Part shown: positions 24,350-37,100 of the stretch, piece after piece
Layout: every line of letters starts with the position of its first letter
Numbering within the stretch: the stretch's first letter is position 1
Made by a program: the position numbers and the translations under genes
The notes under the pieces: generated by a model
Told to the model about the DNA's origin: nothing
The model's database searches: none
Seen by the model: only the letters and a program-made list of their open reading frames with translations
Source: Lolium rigidum
Lineage: Eukaryota > Streptophyta > Magnoliopsida > Poales > Poaceae
Direction: 5' to 3'
DNA length: 64,000 bases
NCBI RefSeq assembly: GCF_022539505.1
Contig: NC_061510.1
Coordinates: 398,394,249 to 398,458,248, forward strand

Positions 24350-24692
24350 CCCCCGCGACTCGGTAATTCCTCATTCTTTCACCGCATCTCACCACTTCGT
24401 CTTCCTCCTCGCGCCGCGCCGCCCGTTAGATCTCATCTCCGGCGAGCCTTGCCACGGTGAGCTTCACGCATCGCCGGCCCAGGCCTCCCCTCGTGCTAAG
24501 ATTTCCACGGTTGAACGGGAAATTCCGTCCGCCGCCGATTCGTGGTCACGCGAAGCGATTCCCCGCACGTCCGGCGACCTCGACTCCACCGGAGCTCCGT
24601 CGAGCCACCGCGCCATTGACGGTACGTGCGCCGGCCTTGTAGAAGAAGAAGTAGCTGTAGTATAGATTTTCCGATTACTCAAACTAGCTCGC

Positions 24693-27600
24693 ATGGGTGC
24701 AGCCGGAAGCATGCCTCACGGTTCTCCTCACTGCACTGGTAGTTCTCCGAGTAACCCGGAACCCAGTGTCGTGGAACCAATTTGCCCGGATCCCATTGCG
24801 TTCCTACCACCATATGTTTCCGACATCCGGCTTGCTCAACCATTTTCCGCATCTTCCAAGCACCACTCCGGGCCGGATCCCTTCCCTCAAAGAACTCCAA
24901 GAAGAACTTGAAGGTCAAGCAAGGATGGCAACCAAGGTGCAGGAAGCGGAAAACAAGAGGGCTTCAAAAGCTCGGATCCGTGAAGGAGAACGGGGTCAAT
25001 GGTGGCCCTGTGAAACCACTGATGTGGAGCTCAGAGAGCTTCGAACGAGGGCATGATCTCCGCCTACTGGAGCTTCATACGTGATACCGACGTCCCCAAG
25101 CCCGGAGCTGATGAAGTGGTCATGACCAAAGCTTGGGTGGAGCGCGGATTGTCGCTCCCCTGTTCAAAGTTTTTCCTCTCCGTCCTCAGCACATATGGGC
25201 TCCAGCCGCACAACATCTGCCCAAACTCATACCTCCTCCTCTCCAACTTCGTTACACTTTGCGAAGGGCACCTCGGAATCCGTCCGGATATCAAGTTATG
25301 GCAGTTCTTCTTCCGAGTGAAGAAAGAAACGAAGGAAAAAGTAATGGTGAACTGTGGGAGCATGACGTTCATGCTCCGACCTGGACGCATGTATCCGCCT
25401 CACGATTCGCACGAATCCGTCCGGTACTGGAACGCCGGATGGTTCTATGAAAAGAACATCTCAGTTCCGAACGTCCACGACGGCCTGCCCAAGTTCGTCA
25501 ACGAGCCTCCGGAGGAACTTGCGAGCTGGAGCTTCGTTCCCTCACTCGCCCAAACTCCGATCTTGGAGAAGGCAGCGCGGAGAATATCTTGGCTAGTCCA
25601 TGATGGGCTAACCGGAGCTCAACTTACACTTAGCTGGTTCACCCGGCGGATCCAGCCTCTGCGGCATAACGCGCGATTAATCTGCGCATACACCGGGGCG
25701 GACGACCTGCTCCGGGCTACCCGCCACGACCTTCCGGCTGACTCTCTGAAAAGGAGAATCAAGACGCTCGTGAAGATAGGCCGGGGCCAGCCGGTCCCGG
25801 AATTGATCAAGGACATCTACACCAACGACCAGTGTCCTCCGGTAAACTCAGTTTCCTTTGTTACTTCAATCTTCACAAGTTTTTTGGATATTGATCTTAT
25901 GCTTATATGCTTATTTCCTCCAGCTCGATACTCTGGCGGAGGAAAACCTTCGCACCATTCTTCGTGTTCCTGTCAGCGACGACGGGGCGGAGGAGGATCC
26001 GGACGACGAAGAAGAGGAAGAGGAAAAGGCACCCCGCAAGGCAGCCCCTCGACCTTCGAAGCGTCCCCGCGCCAAAGCTTCCGGCTCGAAGCCGGAGCCG
26101 GCGGCGAGGCCTCCGCCAAGAAGCCAAAGACCGTGAAGCCCCCTCCGCTAAATTCGAAGAGAGCGGAGCAAGCACGCTTGAAAATGCTGGCAACAGTCGG
26201 CAAGCGCTCGCGCCCCATCATCCCCGGCGCCCCGTAAGTTTCCGAGTACGGTACATCTCTATTTGGATAAAGTTGTTTATAACATGAACCCCTTCGCTTG
26301 CATGTAGGAATCCAAGCACCGCCGCCACCCGGACCACCAACCAAGAGCCCATCACCAAGTACATGAAAAAGTCTCCGGCCGTAGGTCCACCCACTCCAGC
26401 TCCGCTAAGCACGTCTCATACTGCTCCTCAAGCATCCCCTTCTCAAGCTGATCGTTCTCCCCCTCCTGCCGCCAATACTCCACCGGAAATAGTTCCGATT
26501 AGCAGCGAAAAGGTGGGCGGAGAAGATCCCAAAGACAAAGGACCTGCTCAAGATGAAACCGGAGCACAAGGTCAAGGAGAAATTGAGGTTACTTCTTCCG
26601 AAAGAACCGGAGCTGGTACTGGCGACGTTGTCGTATTTCCGAAGAATTTTGGAGATCCGACTGACCTCACCTCCACCCCCAAGGCATACGCAACTAAGTT
26701 TTTCAATAAACTTACTGAGGCGGAGAAATGGGATCTTGAACAAGACTTGCTCAACGCCATGTTGGACAATGCCTGGGGGAAATCCGATGTCGCCACGGCG
26801 GAGATTCAGGACTTCAAGAAGAACGTCGGCCATTTCCTCGACAAACTTGTCTGCAAGCAAAAGGTACTCCCCAGTAGCCCCCAAGCATGTAAGCGGAAAC
26901 GTAGATGTACGTTAGCGCTTAAATGCTTAGACGAATATCACCTCTGGAAAGATTTTTAAGTCGATGCAGTAGCCCCCAAGCATTATGGCGGAAAAGTTCC
27001 GACAATAATACTTTAAAGGAATCCACTGAAGCAGGCGGAATTCTTACTCCTGCTCTGTCTAACTTTACAGGAACAGTAGGCGCTGCATTATGAACTGCAC
27101 AAAAACATTGCCCTTCAGCGCCGCGTTACCTTAAGTCAGGCGGAAAATATCCGGACTACGAAAGATGTGAATGCGGATCCGAGCAAACAACCGGCGGAAG
27201 CCCAAGGTTGGTTTCCGCCCTTTGCTTATCACTGAATTCGTATTGCGATTTTAACTTTGTGTTATTATAGGTGCATCCTCGTCCCTTGCCACAGCCTCCT
27301 CGGAGCTTGAGAACCTGCGCTCCTCGTACCAAGCATTGGAGACGAAGCTAAAGGAGGCGGAACTGAAAAAGGAGCAGGCCGAGAAACAGCTGGCGGAGAA
27401 AAATTCCGAGCACGCCAGGGAGAAGGGCGAATTTGTATTGAAAAGAAATGCTGACAGCGAGACCATCAAGAGGCAGCAAAAAGAACTCACTGGGCTCCAA
27501 AAATATATGGAAACCGCGGAACATCATTGGGACGTGCTTAGTGAGAACGTTTTGGGTACTATTCTAGAACCTGCCGGAAAACCTTTCTCCGACTTTTCTC

Positions 27601-28277
27601 GTGTGCTCAAACTGTATACTTATATCCGATTATCTCGTGCAGAACCTCTTGGGTATCCGGAAAAGCGTCGGAATTTGTTCCCCCGAGACGATCTCCTTCA
27701 ACTTGCAGGCGATGATTGCAAAGACCTCATCTCCGCCTCCCGGAAGATATGCTACAACTTGTCCATCAAAAGGAGTCGTACTTGCAAAGTTCGCAAGCTT
27801 ATACAAAAAATGGACGTTCTTCCGGAGCTGGTGACGGATCTTCAAGCATCATCAGCCCGAGGCGCAGCTGCGATGGCCTTGACCATGTGCTTGGCGCATA
27901 ACCCGGAGCTTGATCTTGACCAGGTGACCGCCGGAGTTCCTTCGGACGCGGATGTCAATGCGCTCTTAGATGCAGTAAACGGCTACGACACCCGCATTGC
28001 GCGCAGGATCCGGCACGAAGAATTCTACGACAAGTTCGTGCTTCCCGCGGACGAACCCCTGGAAGCAGAACTTCAGGAGAAGCGTGACGCAGAAGCACGT
28101 CCTGCGGAATCCGGCACCCAGTTTACCTGGACCAGCTCCAAGGATGCTCCCCAAGAGGAACCCAAGGACGACGCTGCGTCTTCGTCAGAAGATAGTGACG
28201 AGGATGTGTCGTCTCCGGCAAAGGATGCCGAGAAAAGTGACCCGAAGGGCAAGGCTTCTCCTGCTAAGGGGGAGTAA
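24693..28277 (+). pseudogene. Spliced antisense gene of the Tat-lineage Gypsy element
   Basis: A plus-strand gene lies between integrase and 3' LTR, opposite to gag-pol. Exons inferred from GT-AG sites and reading phase: about 24693-25841, 25924-26233, 26308-26863, 27071-27206, 27271-28277. The first exon encodes the conserved block with TYGLQPHNICPNSYLLLSNF, as in the 'putative gypsy type transposon' proteins of grass retroelements. Later exons encode acidic/basic low-complexity stretches, then a coiled coil (about 27330-27520, rich in E, K, Q) and a helical C-terminal domain ending with an acidic serine-rich tail. Breaks: a frameshift near 25045, another near 26100, and an in-frame TAG at 27077. 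The last exon is fully open (over 330 codons). Function is unknown; related antisense ORFs are known in Grande and RIRE2-type elements. Confidence 0.8.
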
Positions 28278-28849
28278 AAACTTTCTTCCTGCGGAAAAAA
28301 CAATGCATCATTTTGGCCCCAGCGAGGGTTTGTAATAAGACTTTGAATTCTTAAGTAGCTAGGGACGAAACAACTATGCATGGGCGGAAACAACTTATCC
28401 TGCTATCCCTTAATATTATTCTGCATGTTTCGTTTTTGTTGGAAAGCAAGTGCTGATGTTGATGTATTCCGGCTTACTCGCTTGACCTTCCGCGAGCCGG
28501 AAGACCTTTAGCCGGAAACACTCGCCGACGGCGACGAAGCCCAATGGCAATCCGTCAATAACCGCGGAAACAAGCCCCCAGCCGAGGTGCCGGAAATCGC
28601 TACTAGGAATCCACGAATTCGCAACAGAAAACATTTCGACCAGAAAAACTTAAGCTTACGTCCCGAGGGACGATTTTTGAAAATCACAACTTTCATACAC
28701 GCCTAGGCGGAAATATCCAGCTCTGCGGTTTTAGTCGGAAAACATACACGATCTAAAAATGAACAAGTAAAGGAGGTAAATGACTCATAGAGTGAACCAA
28801 AAGCTTTATTTCATTGATCATGTATAATATTGTTACAAGGTATGTAATT
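28278..28849. other. Noncoding 3' part of the Gypsy element
   Basis: Lies between the end of the antisense gene and the end of integrase, so the two converge here. No domain-bearing frame. Confidence 0.6.
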
Positions 28850-30300
28850 CTATGCTAAGTGTGGAAAGGACGTAGCTGTGCAATGTTCCAAGGGCGATCT
28901 GTTTCGTCGTAGATGTCCTCCCGGATCCTCACGCTTGCGTTTCCGGCGCCAATTAGCAGGTCTGTCCCTCAGCTCTCGGAAATCAACAAGGTAGTACGAT
29001 CCGTTGTGAAGCACTTTGCTAACGACGAAGGGTCCTTCCCATGGAGATTGCAACTTGTGATCTTTCACCCGGCGAAGGCGGAGAACCGGGTCTCCGGCCA
29101 TGAACGAGCGATTCCGGACTCGACGACCGTGATATCGTCGGAGCTTCGGCTGGTAGATGGCGGAGCGCCGGTCGGCTAAATTCCGAGCTTCTTCGATCAG
29201 GTCCACGAGATAGCTGTCCGGCCTCGTCGACTGTTTCTTCATTATAGGCGGAAACTCGCGGCGAATCGTGGATGATGTCGGAGGGAATCATGGCTTCGGA
29301 TCCGTATACCAGGAAGAATGGGGTAAACCCTGTTGACCTGTTAGGGGTAGTTCGCAAACTCCACAAGACAGCGTCCAGCTCGTCAGCCCAAGCTCCGGCT
29401 GCTCGTCGCAGCGGTTCCTCGAGGCGTGGCTTGATTCCTGATAATATTAGACCGTTAGCCCTTTCAACTTGACCATTGGATTGTGGATGAGCCACAGATG
29501 CGAGGTCCAATCGAATCCCCATTGTCTCACAATAATCCTTCAATTCTCCCTGAGCGAAGTTTGTGCCATTATCTGTGATTATGCTGTGTGGGATGCCGAA
29601 TCTCATCACGAGGCTGCAGACAAATTTTAGTGCTGTAGCACCGTCGGCTTTTCTCACTGGCTTTGCCTCGATCCACTTGCTGAATTTGTCAACAACGACC
29701 AATAGGTATTCAAAACCGCCAGGAGATGATCTTTTTAACTTACCAACCATATCGAGCCCCCAGACCGCAAATGGCCAGGTGATAGGTATGGTCTTCAGCT
29801 CTTGGGCTGGAGCGTTTGGTTGAGTAGCGTAGTACTGACAACCTCGGCAGGTCTTGACTATCTTGTCAGCATCTTCTTTAGCTGTGAGCCAGTAAAAGCC
29901 TAGCCGAAAAGCTTTTGCAACGAGTGACCTGGGAGCGGCATGATGCCCGCAATCTCCTGCGTGGATCTCTCTGAGGATTTCAATGCCATCTTGATTGGAG
30001 ACGCATTTGAGAAATACCCCAATTGCGCTTCGTTTGTAGAGCTGTCCATCAACTATTGTGTAGGATCTTGCTCGTCTTATGATCTGTCGTGCGAGGACCT
30101 CGTCCTCTGGCAACTTCTGATCGATGAGGTAGTCCAGGAAAGGCTGTGTCAAAGCCGGAATGGTAGCCAACACCTCTTTGGCCGGAGACACTGCCACCTC
30201 TGGGTTTTCCGGGTTAGCGCCCTTCACCGAGGGTATCCGGAGATGCTCCAGGAAAATTCCGGGCGGAATTGGCTTCCTGCCGGATCCGAGCTTGGATAGC
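28850..30300 (-). pseudogene. Integrase region of Tat-lineage Gypsy pol
   Basis: The frame 29019-30533 holds, after the second RNase H part, an integrase zinc-binding region (H..H with CRGCQYY, about 29830-29950) and the catalytic core with GLDMVGKLKRS, ITDNGTNFAQGELKDYC and HPQSNGQVERANG, so the three acidic catalytic residues are visible. Near 29165 the frame shifts; the C-terminal part with MAGDPVLRLRRVKDHKLQSP (about 29030-29100) continues in frame 28850-29242. The enzyme would join cDNA ends to host DNA. The shift makes this copy defective unless it is a sequencing error. Confidence 0.85.
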
Positions 30301-31870
30301 ATATCTGCCGCTGCATTGTCGTCTCTCCGGACATACTTGACTTCGTATCCTAGAAAGCATTTGGCGATCTCGTCAACTTCGTCTCTGTAAGCCGCCATGA
30401 CGGAATTTCTGGCGTTCCAGGTTCCGGCTACTTGCTGTGCAACCAGGTCGGAATCTCCGCAACAGATGATGTGCTTGATCCCTATTTCCTTAGCGATGCG
30501 CAGTCCGTGTAGTAGAGCCTCGTACTCCGCCATGTTGTTTGTAGCTTCGAAGTGGATCTACAGAACGTATTGCCACTACTAGAGAAAGGCTTACCGCCGG
30601 CGACCCGAAAAGGCTTACCGCCGGCGTCTTCGCATTCGCCGGCGATCACCTCGCCGGTGGTAAGGGCTTATCCCTGGCACCTTCGTATTCGCCGGCGGTA
30701 GTATAACTATACCCCCGGCGCCTAAGACCAAATCGCCAGCGGTACGTTATTTAGGATTTAAAAAAAATTGACCCGAGCGGCCATCTGCAGCACGCGCGGC
30801 CGGGACTCAAGCTGCATCTCGCAACCGCCGGAATCCAGGTCGTCGCGCGGAGGGGGTGAGGAGGGGGTCTTCTTGGGCCGGCGGCAGTTAGGTGGGGCTG
30901 GTGGTCTGCGGCGGCGGCGGGGACAGCGTCGGGGAAGGGGGACGAGGAGGGGGTCTTCTTGGGCAGCGGCGGCTGCTGCTGCTGGGAGGGCGAGAGGAGG
31001 ATTCCGGCGCCGGCCTTGCGGTCGCGGCGGGAGCGGCCCCCCTGCCGGTCGCGGCGGGAGAGGCGGAGCGCGGCGAGCACGCGTAGCAGCTAGGCCCCTC
31101 GCGCGCGACAACGATAGAGAGGTCGTCGAGCGACGCGCGGCACGGCGCGGGCGGCATGGCTAGGCCAGCGACGCCGAGATCTAGTGCGGGGACACGCCAA
31201 CGCGGTCCACCACCACGGTTTGCAGCTTGCCCAGGGACGGCTGCACGATCTCCATTTGCGCTCTGGTTCGAGTTCTGTGGAGCAGAAGGTACGGTTGGGG
31301 ATGATGAATGAGTGGAGGAGAGGATAGAGACGTGTGCTTGGGTAGTTGGCTTTATTCCCGGAACAGAATTTGGGGGCCAAATACCTCCAGCGCCCAGCCC
31401 GAATTCGCCGGTTGTAGTTGGCTTTATTCCCGGCGCTTTCAACCAAATTCGCCGGTGGTAGTGGGAGGCCCACCCGGCCCAACATATTGCATGCGTTTGC
31501 TGGCTCGTTTCGCCGGTGGTAACTAGTCTATCCCCGGCGCTTCCAAAACGTACTCGCCGGCGGTAAAGTGAGACGGGCCTAAAAGGTCTTACCGCCGGCC
31601 ACTTTGAACCTGATTCGCCGGCGGTAATAAGTGCGGCTATAAGGTTATTCCTAGTAGTGTGCAGTTCTTCTCTGGTAGGGGACTTCAGGGTGACTCCGGC
31701 TCCTGAGCCTTGATGCTGCTTGGATCCATCGAAGTGCATAACCCATGTCTCTGGTTCCGGCTCCAGACTAGCATCCGGAGCTTCTGTCCAATCTGCAACG
31801 AAATCCGCCAAGACCTGTGATTTGACCGCAGTCCTGGCTTTGTAGCTGATATCGAAGGCGGATAATTCAA
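30301..31870 (-). pseudogene. Second (archaeal-type) RNase H of Gypsy pol, split by CACTA
   Basis: The N-terminal half is at about 31660-31860 (WVMHFDGSKQHQGSGAGV, first catalytic Asp) and the C-terminal half at about 30301-30570 (MAEYEALLHGLRIAKE, then CGDSDLVAQQVAGTW and RRDDNAAADMLSKLG). The CACTA element at 30574-31659 sits exactly between. One codon shortly after the junction is a stop (TAG). The extra RNase H next to integrase is diagnostic for the Tat lineage. Confidence 0.85.
30574..31659. mobile_element. Non-autonomous CACTA element, 1086 bp
   Basis: The ends are CACTACTAG and its complement CTAGTAGTG, and the flanks are the 3-bp duplication TGC (30571-30573 and 31660-31662), as made by CACTA transposases. 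Subterminal regions contain many direct and inverted copies of CCGCCGGCG / CGCCGGCGGTAA, the expected transposase-binding array. No transposase frame is present; GC-rich frames inside (such as 30888-31163) are chance openings. It splits the second RNase H of the surrounding Gypsy element and is therefore younger. Confidence 0.95.
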
Positions 31871-33147
31871 TGCCCCATTTTGCTGTGCGTCTTGTTGCGT
31901 CAGCGTTGTTGAGAATTGTTGACAGCGGAGCTTTGCTCACGACTATTACTGGATGTTCTTGGAAGTAATGTCTCAGCTTCCTGCTGCCCAGGAATACTCC
32001 GTAGGCAAGCTTTTGAAAGTGAGGGTAGCGCTGTTTGGATTCCGTAAGGACCTCGCTGATATAGTAAAACTGGCCTTTGGACTCCATATTCGTGACCTTC
32101 TTCCTGTCGTTCCACCACGATGACGAGGCTGATGACCCTGTTGGTGGCTGCCAGGTAAAGGAGCATAGGCTCTGACTCTCCTGGAGCTGCTAAGATAGGT
32201 GGGGAGGTAAGTATCTCCTTCAACCCTTGTAGTGCTGCATCCGCTGCCTCGTCCCAGACAAACTTGTCTGTTTTCTTCAATAGCTTGTACAGGGGAAGTG
32301 CCTTCTCGCCAAGACGGCTAACAAACCTGCTGATTGCTGCGACACAACCAGTGAGCCGTTGCACATCTTTGAGACAAGTTGGCCTTTTTATGCACAAAAT
32401 TGCCTTGATTTTTTCCGGGTTTACTTCAATGCCCCTGTTAGAGACAATGAAGCCAAGGAGTTTTCCGGCTGGTACGCCAAAGACGCACTTCGGCGGATTC
32501 AACATCATCTTGTACCGACGGAGATTCTCAAAGGTTTACGTGAGGTCGCTGATCAAGTCGGATCCTTTCCGAGTCATGACCGCGATGTCGTCGACGTAGG
32601 CGTGTACGTTCCGGCCGATCCGGTCCTTCAAGCACCGCTGCATCGTACGTTGGTAGGTGGCACCTGCGTTTTTCAAGCCAAAGGGCATAGTAACATAGCG
32701 GTAAGTGCCAAATGGGGTGATGAATGAGGTCGCCTTTTGGTCGGACTCCTTCATCCGGATGCGGTGATACCGGAATACGCATCAAGAAAACACAGAAGTT
32801 CCGCCCTGCCGTCGAGTCAATGACTTGGTCAATGCGCGGCGGGGAAACGGATCTTTCGGGCAATGTTTGTTCAAGCCGGAGTAATCGATGCACATTCTTA
32901 GTATTTCGGTGTTCTTTTTGGGTACAAGGACGGGATTTGCGACCCAATCGGTATGGATTACTTCTATTACAAAACCTGCCTCTAGTAACTTTGCTAATTC
33001 CATTCCTATGGCGCGGCGCTTCTTATCTCCAAAGCGTCGCATAGCTTGCTTCACCGGTTTAGCCCCGGGTTTATGTTGAGGTAGTGCTCGGCGAGTTCCC
33101 TTGGTACTCCGGACATGTCGAGAAGGTTGCCATGCGAAGATATCCAT
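31871..33147 (-). pseudogene. Reverse transcriptase and first RNase H of Gypsy pol
   Basis: Frame 32782-33147 has the RT start (IHTDWVANPVLVPKKN, CIDYSGLNKHCPKDPFP); frame 32536-32754 has GTYRYVTMPFGLKNAGATYQ and the active-site AYVDDI (around 32595); frame 31900-32508 has the RT thumb and RNase H (PPKCVFGVPAGKLLGFIVS, then VNPEKIKAI). Domains are complete in order but lie in three frames, with shifts near 32520, 32755 and 32110, so this copy cannot make an active enzyme as sequenced. Confidence 0.88.
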
Positions 33148-33890
33148 GTTAGCGCGGAGGAACTCGACGAGCGCGTCTTCCTATTTGGGGTCCATGTTGG
33201 CTCCGGCGAGACCTGCTTGGAATCGTCGCCTTCCTTGAAGTTGACTTTCTTGGTCTCTATCGCGGCCACTGAAGGAGTTTTTGTGTTCGGAGATCTGCTT
33301 CTTGGTGGTCTGCATTTCGGTCGGATCCACCGCGGCTCTGTAGCCTTTCAGCTCTTCTCCGGATATGACAGACTCTGCGAAGGCGGCTTCGCCCAACTCG
33401 CACTCGTGAGCCTTTTTGTAGTCTCCGGTTATGGTGATCATACCGTTAGGACCCGGAATCTTGAGCTTGTTGTAGATATAGCACGCTCTTGCATGGAACT
33501 TGTGGTAGGTGGGCCTGCCGAAGATGACATGGTAGGAGCTCTTGAAGGGCACAACTTCAAACGTGATCTTTTCTTCGCGGAAATTGTGAACATCGCCGAA
33601 AGCCACGGGAAGTGTGATGCTGCCGAGGGAGTTCGCCTTCTTACCGGAACCACGCCGTGAAACTCGGTGTTGCTTGTGTTTGAGCTGTTCCTTGGTGAGG
33701 TTCATCCGCTCCGAGTCTCCAGGTACATGATGTTCAAGCTGGCTCCACCATCCATGAGGCACTTGGAGAAGTCATACCCGTCTATGCGGGGACTTACAAC
33801 CAAGGCGTAGTATTCTTTTGGCACAATGGCGGGATGATCCTCCCTGTCAAATGTGCACGGAACTTCCGACCACCTGACATCTTGCGGCAC
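33148..33890 (-). pseudogene. Protease region of Gypsy pol
   Basis: The aspartic protease start is seen as LMDGGASLNIMY (about 33720-33760) preceded by DDHPAIVP-like sequence (REDHPAIVPKEYYALVVSP). The following part in frame 33181-33762 has VVPFKSSYHVIFGRPTYHKF and KLKIPGPNGMITITGDYKKA, typical of the linker between protease and RT in this lineage. A frameshift separates the two near 33710. Confidence 0.8.
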
Positions 33891-36800
33891 GGCCGGAAAC
33901 TGTGGCGTTCAGGATCCGGGTAGCTGACTTTGTAGCGCGGACTGTTGGGGTTCCGAGGAAGGTGTGGTAAGCCCCCACGCTCTTTTTCTCGAAGGGGTTG
34001 GATTTTCCTGCGGATCCGGCTTTGGGATCCGGCGAGTTATCATCCTCGTCCATCGCCTCGGAACTGTCCTCCTCCTTGTCCTTGTTCTTGCCCTTGCCTC
34101 CTTTGCCGCGTGGGCGGTGCTTCCGGGCTCGCTTGTATCCTGCTTCCGGGTCGTTCTTTAGATCGTTGACCCACTTGCAGTTGCGGTTGGTGTGAGTGGA
34201 CTTCCCTGTAGCCGGATCCAAGTGGGCCAGGCAGGGCATGTCTCTATACTCTTCGTAGGTTTGCGGGGCGCGGGATCCGCCAGTTGTGACCTCGGTGCCA
34301 TGCTGCTGACCCCTGCCGGCTCCGCCTCCACGGCCGCGTCCTCTTCCGCCTCCTGAACCTCCGCGTTGGAACGCCATGGCGACCATGTCTGATCCGCCAC
34401 TCTTCTGGTCATCAGGGTTTTGCGTTTATGGCCGCTGTTGTTGCCGTTATCACGGTTCTTCTTTTGTTGGTGCAGGGGGATTGCTGTGGCTGCGATATCA
34501 CCGCCCGCATCGTCATCGGCGGCAGTGTGGTCAGCGGCAATGGAGATCATCTCATCCAAAGTCGGTTTATTGGCGTTAGCCAAACAAGTGAGCTTATGCC
34601 TCGGCAATCCTCCTCTCTGCAGTCCACCAATGAAGGCGTACATGGCGGTGGTGTGGTCGACGTTTTCGCACTCGTTCCTGCATGCCAACCATCGTGTGAG
34701 GAAGTTTCTTGAGGATTCTCCCTTCTTACGGATACAAGCTTGTAGGTCGCTTGCCGTGGCGGGTCTTTTGTAGGTGCCCCTGAAGTGTTTCTCGAAAGCG
34801 GTCTTCGAGGTCAAACCAGCAAAAGATGGAGTTCTTCTCGAGGTCGGCTGAGCCGAATCCGGGCTGGACCTACAAGGTACAAGCTGGAGCATGCGGCGGG
34901 CGATATTAGGGGTTCCTCCGGCAAAGGTTCTTGCATTATAGTAATCCTCAATCCGGGTATCCGGCCTTTCGGTGCCATCATAATGCTTCAAGTTTCCGGG
35001 TAGCTTGAGGGAGCTCCTTGGCTTTGGTTCCTCTCGAATCATCCTGCCAAAGCACTTCGGTCCGATGTAGTCGGTTACTGTATTCGTTGAGGCGTTCCCG
35101 CGCGTCGCGCGAGCCGTGACGGGGGACCGTGAGCGAGAGCGAGATCTCCGGCCACCGCCTCCGCCTCCACCTCCGCCGCCACCGCTAGGTGGTGGTGAGG
35201 AGACCTGCGAGGGGCCGATCCGACCTCTTGCTTCCGCCTTCGGATTCTCCCCGGCCCTCCCGGTGCTGGCTCCGGCTCCTGTGGCTGCCTTCGCCGTGGC
35301 GCTGGCTGCCCTGGTCGTTCCGGCTCCGGCGGGGCTCCGGGTCGCGCTCCTCATTCCGGCTCCTCCTAGGCTCGGGCTCACGATCGTTGTTCGATTCCGG
35401 CGAGGTTCCGGCGTGCGCTCCTGTTCTGTTTCTTGAGGGCAGCACGTTGTCGCGGATAACAATTCCACCATGCCCACGAGGCCTGGTGTTTCCGGCTGGA
35501 CTACGGCGGCGAGGGGACGCGGGTAACCACTAGGCGGAGGAGAGGGGTTGCGGTACTTGTCTCGTCCGAGTACATTGCATCCTTTCCCTTTCTCGGATCC
35601 GACGGTGGCGTCTTTGATGGTACGGGGATCGGATTTGGGTGTTCCACTGGCTTTCCTTCTGCGTTCGAGGATCCGGTTCGCGATTCGTCATCTCGATGGC
35701 GATTGTCGTGGGCGTCCTTCTGCGCAGTGGAGACGCAGTGCTCCGGGTTAGATTCTAACTTGCGCGAAGTGTCTGCCTTGCTCTGCTGTTTGACCGGCGA
35801 GGCGACGAGCGTGCGAACGTAGTCGATGTCAATCTCCTCGTTACTTTTCTTCAAGATCTCTGCAGCTTTCGTCATATTGTCCTTTGGGGTTGCGAACGGC
35901 TGCTGCTCCGTTGGAGTTGCGAAGGTGATCTTGCGGGGAGCTATCAACTCACGCCGGACCTTTTCTACCTCTCGATCAGCTTCAACGATCTTGTCCTCCC
36001 AATGCTTTCGGAGTTCCTTGACCTTTGCCGGTCCTTCGTCCACCTCCTGCTCACGGCTGGATGAAGTCTTCCACAAAAGCTGCGGCGTGCTTCCTTTCCT
36101 CCGGCATGGCGGCTGCGGTGTCCTTAAACTTCTTGGGCTGTGGCCAGCAGCTCCACTCTTTTAGCTTCTAACGCTTCTACGTCTTCGGGAGTGATGGGTT
36201 TGTTAAGAATATCCGAGCGATAAACCGCATCCATGCACTGCTTGTGCGACCATCTCTTCGGGCGACGGGAGGTCTCTCGAGGAAGAATCCCTACGGGGTC
36301 GCTCCCGCGACATTGGAGATCCGTGGTGGGATGGCTGGGGGTCGGATTGGGTGCCTGCCTCTTCGATCCGTTTTCTCCCAGCGCCGCTACGGTTGCAAGT
36401 ACACTGCTTTGGCTGGGCGGAATCAACTTCGAGGCTGTTCACCGTATCCATATTCCTTCACCTTGCGATCGAACTCTTCGGTGTCCATGGATTGGGTGTC
36501 TCCGGAGATTGGGCTTAGATTTCCCAAAATTGACTCTTCGGCCGGAGTTCCGCTTTCTCCGACGAGCCTCTTGCCGATCCGGAGCAGCGTTGTTTTCCGG
36601 GGCCACGACCTGCTCGGGACCAGCTCCGGCTTCTTGAGGGGCGGTTCCGGCGGTATGGGCCAAGAAGTGCACAAAGTGACACCTTTGCTTCTCTAACACA
36701 CAGGAGACCCGGGCGGATCTGCATTGGTCTTCCACCGTTATTTCCTGCTCGGGGGCGGATTGGGTGGGTTTTGATTTTTTCGGATCTAAGGCGGAATCTT

Positions 36801-37062
36801 CGCTAGGAAGTTCCTGCGTCTCGGATCGGATCTTCGCGGCTGCGTCCCGCTCGGCGGCGGTCGCGTCGGCGCTACTTACCGGTGGGTTTCCGTCGGAATC
36901 GACGGTTTCCCCGATGAAGATGTGTATGCCGCCAAGCGGGACGATGGAGAGCTTGACGGGGTCGGTTTTAGCCGGAATCCAACACTCATCCGGAGGGACG
37001 ATCGGCAGATTTCCGGCGTAAAGGACGCGCCCCACAGCGATGGTGTCGTCGTAGCTTCCCAT
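33891..37062 (-). pseudogene. Gag region of the Tat-lineage Gypsy element
   Basis: The likely start is ATG at 37062 (MGSYDDTIAVGRVLYAGNLP), 80 bases inside the LTR. The N-terminal half (36439-37062, 36124-36426, 35501-36076) is hydrophilic with a predicted coiled coil near 35930-36060. The capsid-like gag core lies in frame 34158-35477 (RPDTRIEDYYNARTFAGG, then DLQACIRKKGESSRNFLTRW and LPRHKLTCLANANKPTLDEM). The C-terminal nucleocapsid-like part at 33891-34386 is glycine/arginine-rich, with CLAHLDPATGKSTHTNRNC. At least four frameshifts break it; an Arg/Ser-rich stretch around 35100-35450 is strongly repetitive. Confidence 0.8.
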
Positions 37063-37100
37063 GGCGGAACCCTCCCGGTTCCGGCCTCCAGACGCCGCAT

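Noticed and set aside
30768..31163. GC-rich frames inside the CACTA element
   Set aside because: Arg/Gly/Pro-rich translations from repeat-rich DNA; no transposase motif.
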